Of a stretch of DNA of 5,794 bases, positions 1 to 5,072 are shown in pieces. A program made the translations under genes and the position numbers. The DNA is taken from NCBI GenBank assembly GCA_030145265.1, contig JAQYWA010000144.1, forward strand, positions 1-5,794. The letters run 5' to 3'. Numbering within the stretch: the first letter of the stretch is position 1; each line of letters begins with the position of its first letter. A model generated the notes under the pieces. It saw nothing but the letters and a program-made list of their open reading frames with translations. It had not been told where the DNA came from and made no database searches. Origin of the DNA: Desulfuromonas sp. (GTDB taxonomy: Bacteria; Desulfobacterota; Desulfuromonadia; Desulfuromonadales; Trichloromonadaceae).

Positions 1-415
1 CTATTGCGACTGTTCGTCCTGCTGTTCGTGGTCGCGGGATTTTCCCGATTTCTGGAACCGGCATTTCAATGCGGGGCCGAACAAGGGGGACGTCTATACC
101 GGGCGCACCGCCAGCGGCACCAAGCCGCGGGAACCGTACGACGGGCTGATCTCCTTTAATACCCTGACCCACCCCTGGACCCTTCCTCACCGCCTGATCC
201 TCCCCTGGTTCTGGTTTTCCCACGATGGAACCATTGCCGCCGACTGGCAATATCTTAAACCGGGAACCCGCCTGCATATTCCCGGCTACGGATGGGGTAA
301 GGTGGAGGACAAAGGTTCGGCCATCAAGGGCGACGGCCGACTCGACCTTTTTATCGGCTCCCATCGGCGGGCACTTCAGTGGGGCCGGCGAACGGTGGTC
401 GGTACAGTAGAATAG
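1..415 (+). CDS. 3D-domain (MltA-like) secreted protein, 3' part
   Basis: The reading frame is open from the left edge (first full codon at position 2) to TAG at 413-415, leaving 137 residues; the N-terminus, presumably with the export signal, lies outside. The visible part starts with a cysteine cluster (C2, C4, C7, C8), then TASGTKP (37-42), GTIAADW (76-82), IPGYGWGKVEDKG (93-105) and DGRLDLFIGSH (111-121), ending in ALQWGRR. This matches the 3D domain, named for three conserved aspartates, here best taken as D81, D103 and D115. The same double-psi barrel forms the C-terminal part of lytic transglycosylase MltA, so a cell-envelope role, possibly peptidoglycan cleavage, is likely. A 25-30 residue insert (about 44-73, rich in Pro, Trp and Leu) sits between TASGTKP and GTIAAD, where shorter family members go almost directly from one to the other. 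The family call is secure; substrate and activity are inferred. Confidence 0.88.
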   Translation, partial: YCDCSSCCSWSRDFPDFWNRHFNAGPNKGDVYTGRTASGTKPREPYDGLISFNTLTHPWTLPHRLILPWFWFSHDGTIAADWQYLKPGTRLHIPGYGWGKVEDKGSAIKGDGRLDLFIGSHRRALQWGRRTVVGTVE

Positions 416-474
416 GCGAGGGGCCCAGCCGGTTCAGCGCCAGCATCTCCCCCTGCGCCCCCAATTCCTGCCGC

Positions 475-903
475 TTATCTCAGCAGCTGCGTTCTGCGCC
501 GTCTCTCAGCATAATCGAATTCGTGGCTCATCCGCCAGTAGTGGACCAGCCTGCGCCGAGTCGCCAGCAGGCGGCTGAGGACCAGCGCGCCTGCTGCCAG
601 GAAAAATAGGATGGCGCCGCTTCCGGAATACTTGAAGCGCAGGTTGTGGCGGGCGAGGTCGTCGCCGAAGCGCATCAGGGCGGCGAAGAGAAGTGCGTAA
701 AGGGTGAGCCTGAACATGAAGCCCGCAAGGTTTTCGGGTTTGACCACCCCGGTGGGCACCTTGCCCGCCAGGCGCATCCAGCGCCCGATGAGCAGACCGT
801 GCAGGCAGAACCCTATGCCCAGGAGGCTATCGAGGATGCGGGTGGTCAGATATCCGAAAAAAAGCCCCCATACGAGGGCTGTGGCGACTGGGGCGAGACT
901 CAT
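475..903 (-). CDS. Four-helix integral membrane protein, unknown function
   Basis: This 142-residue protein has four hydrophobic segments at about 5-23, 25-43, 61-80 and 95-113, followed by a strongly basic cytoplasmic-looking tail (RRR at 116-118, RRRR at 134-137). Arginine-rich boundaries between helices suit an inner-membrane topology with a cytoplasmic C-terminus. I recognise no family motif. The start at 903 is supported by an AGGAG ribosome site (plus-strand complement 910-914) seven bases upstream, which overlaps the TAG stop of the preceding minus-strand gene (913-915). The two genes are therefore almost certainly cotranscribed and perhaps translationally coupled. The small size and pairing with a soluble partner recall accessory membrane subunits, but nothing in the sequence names the complex. 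No clear terminator lies between its stop and the convergent 3D-domain gene (416-474). Confidence 0.8.
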   Translation of the reverse strand: MSLAPVATALVWGLFFGYLTTRILDSLLGIGFCLHGLLIGRWMRLAGKVPTGVVKPENLAGFMFRLTLYALLFAALMRFGDDLARHNLRFKYSGSGAILFFLAAGALVLSRLLATRRRLVHYWRMSHEFDYAERRRRTQLLR

Positions 904-912
904 GTGCCGCTC

Positions 913-1395
913 CTACGAGTCCTCGGTCGTTGAAGAAAGCTCTGCCGCCAGCGCTTCGACGGTGTTGATCTCTTCTTCGTTGAACTCTTCAACCCAGAGC
1001 AGTGTTGCCAGGTAGAGTTTGATAAATGGCGAGTCTTTGTGGCTGTTCACCACTTGCGCATAGATCCTCAGCTTCGCCTCCGCATCCTTATCGCCGACTT
1101 TCTCCAGCATTTCGAGGCATTGGTCATTGATTGCCGGAGCCAGTTCGGTAAAGTAGGAGACCAGCAGGTCCATGGCCAGTTGACCTTCTTCGGCCTGGAA
1201 CAGGACCGCATCGAGGCGTGAGGCGGAACCCGCTTTGCGGTTGACTAGGGAATCGTGCCGAAAATTTTTCAGCCCGGCCGCTTCGGTCCAACGCATAAAA
1301 ATGGCCGGCTGCTTCTTGGCGCATGCCCGACAAACAGCGGCTTTTTTGGTTTCCTGAAGCTCTTCCCAGGCTTTACTGACGGATAACGGAACCAT
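913..1395 (-). CDS. Conserved-looking soluble helical protein, unknown function
   Basis: This 160-residue protein has no signal peptide or membrane segment. Composition and periodicity suggest an all-helical fold. Visible points are a CxxC pair near the N-terminus (C22, C25 in VCRACAKK), which could bind metal or be redox active, a further Cys at 93, a central amphipathic region (LDAVLFQAEEGQLAMDLLVS, 61-80), and an acidic C-terminus (EEFNEEEINTVEALAAEL). The ATG at 1395 is preceded by a purine-rich AAAGGAAAGG stretch at suitable distance. It is the first gene of a two-gene minus-strand unit with the membrane protein at 903-475, nine bases downstream. I do not recognise the family; a domain search with the N-terminal CxxC region would be the quickest test. 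That it is a real gene is well supported by length, ribosome site and tight linkage. Confidence 0.78.
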   Translation of the reverse strand: MVPLSVSKAWEELQETKKAAVCRACAKKQPAIFMRWTEAAGLKNFRHDSLVNRKAGSASRLDAVLFQAEEGQLAMDLLVSYFTELAPAINDQCLEMLEKVGDKDAEAKLRIYAQVVNSHKDSPFIKLYLATLLWVEEFNEEEINTVEALAAELSSTTEDS

Positions 1396-1646
1396 CGCTT
1401 TGTACCTTTCCTTTGCGCCCTCGCGGCTTTAGTGAGCGAAGGCGGACGGGAGTGAGATTGGAGCTGATGTCAATAAGGCATGTTGCCCCAGATTGGGTAA
1501 CTTCTGCCGGCCAACTGGCATCAACTCGAGTAAAGAGGACTACCTCAACAACATCCTCTATGATATTTGCGCACTATGACATTATCGAACCGGGAGGACA
1601 AGGGGAGATGGTGGGAAAGAGTAAAGGAGGCGGGCAAGTAACGCCG
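1396..1646. other. Gap upstream of the 1395 gene; no gene recognised
   Basis: This stretch must hold the promoter of the minus-strand unit starting at 1395, but no convincing -35/-10 pair is visible. A TTGACA on the minus strand (complement around 1470) has no matching -10 box, and a TATCAT further upstream lacks a good -35. The plus strand has weak hairpins, for example AGAGGA (1534-1539) with TCCTCT (1554-1559) and TTGCCC/GGGTAA (1483-1500). A plus-strand open frame crosses the region, but its composition does not look like protein. See the finding on a possible plus-strand transcript ending at 1702. Confidence 0.4.
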
Positions 1647-1931
1647 TTAGTTGGGTTCGTCCCCTTCAGGTTTCAGATCCCCCTGAAGCGAGGGGGATTT
1701 TTGATGCGAGTCCCCTTTGACCATGCTGATGGTGTGGGAACGGGAAGCCTTGGCCTGGTAGATTTTCTCGGCCACGAATGAGGCGCAAAGGCTGATAATA
1801 ATCAGCATGATGAGCGAAGGCATCAAGTCCCGAAACAGAAAAGAAAGGCTACGCTGCAGAAAGGACGCCTCGGCTTTAGGTTCTTTCAACTCGTTACACT
1901 TAGGCATGCACCACATGCGAAGGGTTCTCAT
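1647..1931 (-). CDS. Small single-pass membrane protein, unknown
   Basis: This is a 94-residue reading frame with one strong transmembrane segment at about 36-54 (LMPSLIMLIIISLCASFVA), a charged N-terminal part with two cysteines (C8, C12), and a polar Lys/Ser/Asp-rich C-terminal tail without recognisable motifs. The ATG at 1931 follows an AAAGGGGGG ribosome site seven bases upstream, which is good evidence for translation. An internal ATG at 1907 (MPKCNELKEP) is less well placed. No family is recognised. The region between the neighbouring genes is otherwise gene-poor, so a spurious frame cannot be excluded. The upstream 150 bases contain a promoter-like pair and long complementary arms, suggesting a leader-regulated transcript. 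The last 20 codons overlap a plus-strand terminator-like hairpin. Confidence 0.55.
   Translation of the reverse strand: MRTLRMWCMPKCNELKEPKAEASFLQRSLSFLFRDLMPSLIMLIIISLCASFVAEKIYQAKASRSHTISMVKGDSHQKSPSLQGDLKPEGDEPN
1677..1702 (+). terminator. Intrinsic-terminator-like hairpin
   Basis: ATCCCCCT (1677-1684) and AGGGGGAT (1691-1698) form a perfect eight-pair stem around a six-base loop, followed by TTTT at 1699-1702 in addition to the T closing the stem. Read on the plus strand this is a standard Rho-independent terminator. It sits inside the 3' coding part of the minus-strand gene 1931-1647, and no plus-strand gene precedes it, so its client transcript is unclear. An overlapping alternative stem uses CTTCAGG (1664-1670) with CCTGAAG (1682-1688). 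Confidence 0.45.
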
Positions 1932-1952
1932 GGGGCCCCCCTTTCACTCGAT

Positions 1953-2072
1953 TCAAGTGCAGCCAATCTCTTGTCATCTTGTCAGAATGCTCTGTAAGAC
2001 GAACATCCAAGATTGAGACCAGAGCTGTCGTGGCATAATGGAGGGGATTTCCCCTTCGTCTTCTGCACTTGA
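1953..2072 (-). ncRNA. Candidate structured 5' leader RNA
   Basis: TCAAGTGCAG (1953-1962) is the exact reverse complement of CTGCACTTGA (2063-2072), and AAGACGAA (1996-2003) is the exact reverse complement of TTCGTCTT (2055-2062). The two right-hand arms are contiguous (2055-2072), so both stems can form at once: an outer 10-pair helix, and an inner 8-pair helix stacked on it with a 33-base side domain. A small GGGG-AAAT-CCCC hairpin (2043-2054) lies inside the inner stem, and CAGA/TCTG can pair in the side domain (1983-1994). As minus-strand RNA it would end about 20 bases before the ATG at 1931, just ahead of the ribosome site. This geometry resembles a cis-regulatory leader. It matches no riboswitch class I can identify; the RNA call is inference. 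Confidence 0.35.
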
Positions 2073-2086
2073 GACATCATGTGATA

Positions 2087-2114
2087 AGTATAAAGCAAGA
2101 AGCCTGCCACGCAA
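2087..2114 (-). promoter_or_regulatory. Possible sigma70 promoter for the 1931 gene
   Basis: On the minus strand TATACT (complement 2087-2092) is a good -10 box, preceded after 16 bases by TTGCGT (2109-2114), a weak -35. Initiation would fall near 2080, about eight bases before the outer arm of the candidate leader RNA, giving a 5' leader of roughly 150 bases. The -35 is poor, so this is only suggestive. Confidence 0.3.
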
Positions 2115-2156
2115 CATGTGTTCGTAAGTGTTTGAAATCAGGAGGCGGCGATGGGC

Positions 2157-2168
2157 AGACAATTGTCT
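2157..2168. repeat. Perfect 12-base palindrome
   Basis: AGACAATTGTCT is fully self-complementary, a symmetry typical of dimeric repressor sites. It lies just inside an open frame that begins at ATG 2151 behind a perfect AGGAGG (2140-2145), and about 185 bases upstream of the preferred YcxB-like start. No regulator gene is visible nearby. Confidence 0.25.
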
Positions 2169-2294
2169 ACGGATTATGATTGTCGATTCTCTTTACAAAG
2201 AAGTGTCGAAAAAGACACTGCCGCAACAGCAAGGGGGGGCCTGCTCCTGCCAACTCCGGCCAAAAATCCCGAGACAAAACACCGCTCATGTTGT

Positions 2295-2318
2295 AAAACG
2301 GTTCCTGTTTACCGTTTT
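2295..2318 (+). other. Hairpin AAAACGGT/ACCGTTTT
   Basis: An eight-pair inverted repeat with an eight-base loop lies 34 bases upstream of the YcxB-like start. The flanking A and T tracts would let it act as a weak bidirectional terminator or an attenuator. AT content in the stem is high and the T-tract is only four bases, so strength would be modest. Confidence 0.3.
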
Positions 2319-2351
2319 CACCTCCCCTCCTTTCTGGAATGTTATACGCCC

Positions 2352-2849
2352 ATGCCTGAAACTATCATCCTCAATTATCAACTTACCAAAGACCTCTGGC
2401 GCCTTTTTTTTGAAGCCCACTACAGCTGCGACCGCTCGTTGAAGCTTCGCTACCTGTGGGGCGTGACCTGCATCATTATCGGATCTTTCGGTTTTGGCGG
2501 TTTCTACGAATCGAGAGTGGTCGCCGCGCTGCTGCTGGCAACCGGCTTCTTCGGCGTTTTGTCGAAGCAGATCCTGGTCATCAAGGCGCTTCGCAAGGCC
2601 TGCCTGCATCCATTTTTTGGCAAGGAATTGACGGTGTCGGTTTCGCCGGCTGAGATCTCGGTGCGAAGCGGCAACGCGGGCTATAGCCAGCCCTGGAACA
2701 ATTTTGTCGGCTACCGCAGGCTCGAACCCGGCTTCCTTTTGTACCATGACCAGAACGCCTTCTTCTTTATCCCCGCGTCGGCCATGACGGCAGGGTACGC
2801 TAAGCGCGTGGTGCAGATTCTCGAAGCGGCCGAGGTGCCGAAGTTATGA
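2352..2849 (+). CDS. YcxB-like two-helix membrane protein
   Basis: This 165-residue protein begins MPETIILNYQLTKDLWRLFF and has two membrane helices at about 34-52 and 56-74. A beta-rich C-terminal domain (93-158) follows, with SVSPAEISVRSGNAGYSQPW and FLLYHDQNAFFFIPASAM. The order (short N-terminal strand, two helices, then a PH-like domain with the W-x3-V and FFFIPASAM blocks) matches the YcxB-like domain family, whose function is unknown. The domain would face the cytoplasm, anchored by the helix pair. Start choice is uncertain. ATG 2352 fits the family length and codon use but has only a weak ribosome site, whereas the in-frame ATG at 2151 has a perfect AGGAGG. The extra 67 residues from 2151 are Cys- and Pro-rich, lack family resemblance, and cover hairpins, so I prefer 2352. 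The gene converges on the GIY-YIG gene with a 48-base gap. Confidence 0.8.
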   Translation: MPETIILNYQLTKDLWRLFFEAHYSCDRSLKLRYLWGVTCIIIGSFGFGGFYESRVVAALLLATGFFGVLSKQILVIKALRKACLHPFFGKELTVSVSPAEISVRSGNAGYSQPWNNFVGYRRLEPGFLLYHDQNAFFFIPASAMTAGYAKRVVQILEAAEVPKL

Positions 2850-2897
2850 TCTGCTGTTGTTCGACCCAGGATGACGTTTCCCCAGGGAGCCCATTCA

Positions 2898-3164
2898 TCA
2901 ACAGCCTCCGAGTCGGTTGTCCGGCGACGTGATCAGCCGCCGCTTGTCGACCGGACGCAGCCTCTTGATTTCTGCTTCGCGGCGGCTGGCGCTGCTGCGG
3001 TCATGGCCTCCTTCCAGGTAGACCAGGCGGCGCGGTGAATGACCGCGAAAGTACTTGGCCCCCGTCCCGGCGACATGTTGGGCAAAGCGCCGCTCGATAT
3101 CGGTGGTAATGCCGGTATAGAGAGAATCGTCCGAGCATAGGATGATGTAGACTTGCCAGTTCAT
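2898..3164 (-). CDS. GIY-YIG nuclease-fold protein, YhbQ/UPF0213 type
   Basis: This 88-residue protein consists of one GIY-YIG domain. The hallmark strands read VYII (5-8) and LYTGIT (15-20), giving Y6 and Y16 as the two conserved tyrosines. ERRFAQH (24-30) supplies the conserved Arg and His. GAKYFRGHSPRRLVYLE (35-51) and SRREAEIKRL (60-69) complete the fold, with E63 as the likely metal-binding glutamate. All expected catalytic positions appear present. Length and sequence match the small stand-alone YhbQ family, related to the UvrC N-terminal nuclease domain and linked to DNA processing or repair. The ATG at 3164 is chosen because the domain starts within five residues of it; the frame stays open to 3350, but that extension has no domain resemblance and overlaps the divergent gene. 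A weak GGGA ribosome site precedes the start. Confidence 0.9.
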   Translation of the reverse strand: MNWQVYIILCSDDSLYTGITTDIERRFAQHVAGTGAKYFRGHSPRRLVYLEGGHDRSSASRREAEIKRLRPVDKRRLITSPDNRLGGC

Positions 3165-3243
3165 GTCCGCGTCCCGTTTGCTGTTGATCGCATGTGTTTG
3201 CCCCGTGAATACGCCGTGCATGGTAGCACGCAGAAAGATGCGG

Positions 3244-3272
3244 TGGCCACCACAGAGCAAACAGGGCATAAT
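3244..3272 (+). promoter_or_regulatory. Possible promoter giving a leaderless start at 3279
   Basis: TGGCCA (3244-3249) and CATAAT (3267-3272) are 17 bases apart and match the sigma70 consensus at four and five of six positions. Transcription would begin close to 3279, the A of the preferred start codon of the membrane protein, which has no good ribosome site. The site lies in the 114-base divergent gap with the GIY-YIG gene. Confidence 0.3.
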
Positions 3273-3278
3273 AGGGCG

Positions 3279-4133
3279 ATGTCGCATCTTTCCTTCACGA
3301 CCTTCAGTAAATCGAACCGGCGCATGATCCTTCTGCTGATCGCCAGCCACCTGCTGTGGAGCTGCGCAGTCTTCGGACTCTGGTCAGCCGGACGTCTGAT
3401 CGAAGCGCCACTTCCCTGGTGGGCCGGCGGTTTCATCGCTCTGCAACTTTACGCCGCCGCCCAACTGTTGCTGCCCGCCCTGCTGCTGCACCCCGAAGAA
3501 CGCACCCGCGGATTTTATCTCTTATGGGGGACGACCCTGGCGCTGAGTATCTGGCTGATCAACCAGCTGACCACAGTCGGTGGCTGGCAGCCGCTGCTGG
3601 ATGTGATCAAGTCGGGTCTGCTGCTGTTGGTAGCGACCGTCACCGGGGCTGCGCTGGCCAGATATGTGCATCGGCTGTGGGAGATTGTACCGATCTGCTT
3701 TGTGATGACGCTGGCCGACTTTGCCAGCTGGCTTTACGGTCCGACTGCCGGGTTCACACGACAGATCCAACAATATTATCTGGCACCCGAGGGCCCCCCG
3801 CCGCTCATCGACATGGTTCTGATCAAATTGGCATTCCCCGGTTCTGCCGGGTTGGCGCCGGTCTTCGGGATCTCCGACTGGATTATGGTGGTCTTCTTCG
3901 CGATCGTCGCCCGTCGCCACGGGGTCAACGACAACCTGGTCGGGGCGTCCGGCGAGACCCTGGCGCGGCAGGGGAGAATCGGTCGCTACCTGCCGGTTTC
4001 GGTGGTCGCACTCTTTGTCGCAACCGTGCTGGCGCAGGCAACCGGACTCTTTATCCCTGCGTTGCCGCTGATTGCCCTGATCATGCTCCTCTGGTACGCC
4101 GCTCGCTACCTGTTGCTGCGACGACGCGCCTGA
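3279..4133 (+). CDS. Eight-helix membrane protein, candidate presenilin/SPP-like aspartyl protease
   Basis: This 284-residue integral membrane protein has hydrophobic segments at about 15-34, 45-70, 77-95, 104-126, 134-153, 190-209, 237-258 and 259-279. Helix 5 contains an in-membrane aspartate ([15 protein letters not shown]147), helix 6 carries [12 protein letters not shown] (D200), and helix 8 begins IPALPLIAL (259-267). Presenilins and signal peptide peptidases have one catalytic Asp in TM6, a GxGD Asp in TM7 and a PAL motif in TM9. The spacing here (Asp helix, next helix Asp, one helix, then PAL) is the same with one N-terminal helix fewer. The 45-residue loop between the Asp helices is Pro-rich and polar, as in that family. 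The deviation is GISD instead of GxGD. I infer a divergent intramembrane aspartyl protease fold; substrate is unknown. An alternative start at 3324 would trim 15 polar residues; neither start has a strong ribosome site. The VF530 gene follows after 53 bases. Confidence 0.82.
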   Translation: MSHLSFTTFSKSNRRMILLLIASHLLWSCAVFGLWSAGRLIEAPLPWWAGGFIALQLYAAAQLLLPALLLHPEERTRGFYLLWGTTLALSIWLINQLTTVGGWQPLLDVIKSGLLLLVATVTGAALARYVHRLWEIVPICFVMTLADFASWLYGPTAGFTRQIQQYYLAPEGPPPLIDMVLIKLAFPGSAGLAPVFGISDWIMVVFFAIVARRHGVNDNLVGASGETLARQGRIGRYLPVSVVALFVATVLAQATGLFIPALPLIALIMLLWYAARYLLLRRRA

Positions 4134-4186
4134 GGGACCTCTATGGATTCCCTTTTTTCTTCAACAACAAGGATTGTCTCTCGCTT

Positions 4187-4432
4187 ATGAGTGAACAGCA
4201 AACCAATGACCCACTGCACGGCGTGACCCTGGAGCAGATCGTCAACAGCCTGGTTGAGTATTATGGCTGGGACGAGTTGGGACAATGCATCGACATCAAC
4301 TGTTTCAACAGCAATCCCTCAGTGAAGTCCAGCCTCAAATTTCTTCGAAGGACGCCTTGGGCCAGGAAGAAAGTCGAGGGCTTGTACCTCGACATGAAAA
4401 TGATCGAGCGGGAGCGGGGATCGAAGTCCTGA
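4187..4432 (+). CDS. VF530 family (DUF2132) DNA-binding protein
   Basis: This 81-residue basic protein has the full VF530 signature: [20 protein letters not shown] (8-27), [13 protein letters not shown] (28-40), [20 protein letters not shown] (43-62) and VEGLYL (63-68). The family is a compact helical fold found in many Gram-negative bacteria and reported to bind DNA; its cellular role is unclear. The family starts just before PLHGVTLE, so ATG 4187 is the natural start. An AAGGA lies upstream at a rather long distance (about 13 bases), so initiation may be modest or coupled. The gene follows the membrane protein by 53 bases on the same strand and is followed immediately by an RNase HI-like frame that overlaps its end in a different frame. 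The family assignment is secure. Confidence 0.93.
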   Translation: MSEQQTNDPLHGVTLEQIVNSLVEYYGWDELGQCIDINCFNSNPSVKSSLKFLRRTPWARKKVEGLYLDMKMIERERGSKS

Positions 4433-4449
4433 ATCCGTCGAGCTTTTTT

Positions 4450-4950
4450 TTGCATGAACTGATACTCCTAGCCGATGGCAGCGTGAATGCCCAGTCGCAT
4501 ATTGGGTATGGGGCGTACCTTGCCGTGGCTGACTCTGGTCTCGGGTTGGACGAGTTGAAGACGCAAGTGAAAGTGCGGCGTTTTGAACAGACGTCTTCAA
4601 CTAAGCTGGAGTTGCAGACCTTGTTATGGGCGCTGGGCGATATTCAGGCGTCGGGGCGCAAAGTGATTATTTACACGGATTCTCAAAACATTGTCGGGTT
4701 GCCGAGAAGACGTGATGGGCTGGAAAAGAAGGATTACCGTTCAACCAAAAAAGTGAGTATCCACAACTACGAGCTGTATCAGGAGTTTTACCGACTGACC
4801 GATCAGCTCGATTGCGAATTGGTTAAAGTGCGGGGACATCAGCTGTCAGCGCAAAAAGGTGACATCGACCGGCTTTTTACCCTGGTGGATAGAGCGTCAA
4901 GAAAGGCGTTAAGAGAAGATGCGCATCTGACGGTAGATTCCAACGACTGA
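4450..4950 (+). CDS. RNase HI-like protein, non-ATG start
   Basis: From TTG 4450 this is a 166-residue RNase H fold. The four carboxylates of RNase HI are in place: D9 (LLADGSVN), E54 (TKLELQTLL), D77 (IIYTDSQNIV) and D147 (LFTLVDRASRKALRE), and VRGHQ (128-132) supplies the flexible-loop histidine. It should hydrolyse the RNA strand of RNA-DNA hybrids using two metal ions. The sequence is divergent from classical RnhA, so I give no symbol. Start choice is the oddity. The only in-frame ATG (4285) lies 147 bases inside the VF530 gene in another frame and adds residues that read as shadow sequence. Other candidates are TTG 4357, CTG 4429 (forming a CTGA overlap with the VF530 stop) and TTG 4450, directly before the first beta strand. 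None at 4450 has a ribosome site, so coupling to VF530 translation is likely. A run of eight T (4444-4451) sits at the start. Confidence 0.85.
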   Translation: MHELILLADGSVNAQSHIGYGAYLAVADSGLGLDELKTQVKVRRFEQTSSTKLELQTLLWALGDIQASGRKVIIYTDSQNIVGLPRRRDGLEKKDYRSTKKVSIHNYELYQEFYRLTDQLDCELVKVRGHQLSAQKGDIDRLFTLVDRASRKALREDAHLTVDSND

Positions 4951-4981
4951 ATTCTCCCACCATCCCATGTAGTTTTTTCCT

Positions 4982-5000
4982 ATTTTCTCCCACAGAAAAT
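4982..5000 (+). terminator. AT-rich hairpin after the RNase H gene
   Basis: ATTTTCT (4982-4988) pairs with AGAAAAT (4994-5000) around a five-base loop, followed by a T-rich stretch (GTTTATTTATTGTT). It lies 32 bases after the RNase H stop and could end that transcript. The stem has only one G-C pair, so termination would be weak. The AT-rich 121-base gap (4951-5072) must also hold the carbonic anhydrase promoter, where no clear -35/-10 pair stands out. Confidence 0.3.
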
Positions 5001-5060
5001 GTTTATTTATTGTTAGGATTTTGTTATGTTTTCTGTCCGCCGTATCCATCTTATTTTTCT

Positions 5061-5067
5061 AGGGAGG
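5061..5067 (+). promoter_or_regulatory. Strong ribosome binding site of the carbonic anhydrase
   Basis: AGGGAGG lies five bases before ATG 5073. It fixes the start and predicts efficient translation, in contrast with the weak sites of the three genes upstream. Confidence 0.85.
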
Positions 5068-5072
5068 ACGAA

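Larger units (their letters stand above)
1932..2351. other. 420-base non-coding stretch with structured leader and palindromes
   Basis: No recognisable protein is encoded here. On the minus side it holds the 5' leader and likely promoter of the gene starting at 1931. On the plus side it holds the region upstream of the YcxB-like gene at 2352. Symmetric elements include the nested arms at 1953-2072, a perfect 12-base palindrome AGACAATTGTCT (2157-2168), a hairpin AGTGTC/GACACT (2202-2219) and a hairpin AAAACGGT/ACCGTTTT (2295-2318). A near-palindrome CACTCGATTCAAGTG (1945-1959) abuts the ribosome site of the minus-strand gene. The codons of the open frame starting at 2151 are rich in AGA, TTA and TGT, unlike the genes around it. 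Confidence 0.5.

Noticed and set aside
1565..1600. tRNA-like TpsiC sequence (GGTTCGAT on the minus strand)
   Set aside because: No acceptor, D or anticodon stems can be built around it and no CCA end is present.
1413..1781. 122-codon plus-strand frame over the gene-poor region
   Set aside because: Composition is not protein-like, there is no ribosome site or motif, and a terminator-like hairpin lies inside it.
1953..2072. Miniature transposable element bounded by 10-base inverted ends
   Set aside because: No target-site duplication flanks the arms, no second copy is in the window, and an inner nested stem fits RNA structure better.
1974..2162. 62-codon minus-strand frame across the candidate leader
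   Set aside because: No ribosome site or domain; it runs through the promoter-like box and complementary arms, which better explain the region.
2286..2747. 153-codon minus-strand frame opposite the YcxB-like gene
   Set aside because: It is Arg/Gln/Asp-rich antisense sequence with no hydrophobic core or motif, and the plus strand has a recognisable domain.
3356..4186. Long plus-strand open frame running through the membrane protein gene into VF530
   Set aside because: It is Arg/Pro-rich shadow sequence in another frame; only its last 81 codons, from ATG 4187, are the real VF530 gene.
4397..4432. Programmed -1 frameshift joining VF530 to RNase H
   Set aside because: The frames differ by -1, but no X-XXY-YYZ slippery site or downstream stimulatory structure is evident before the VF530 stop.
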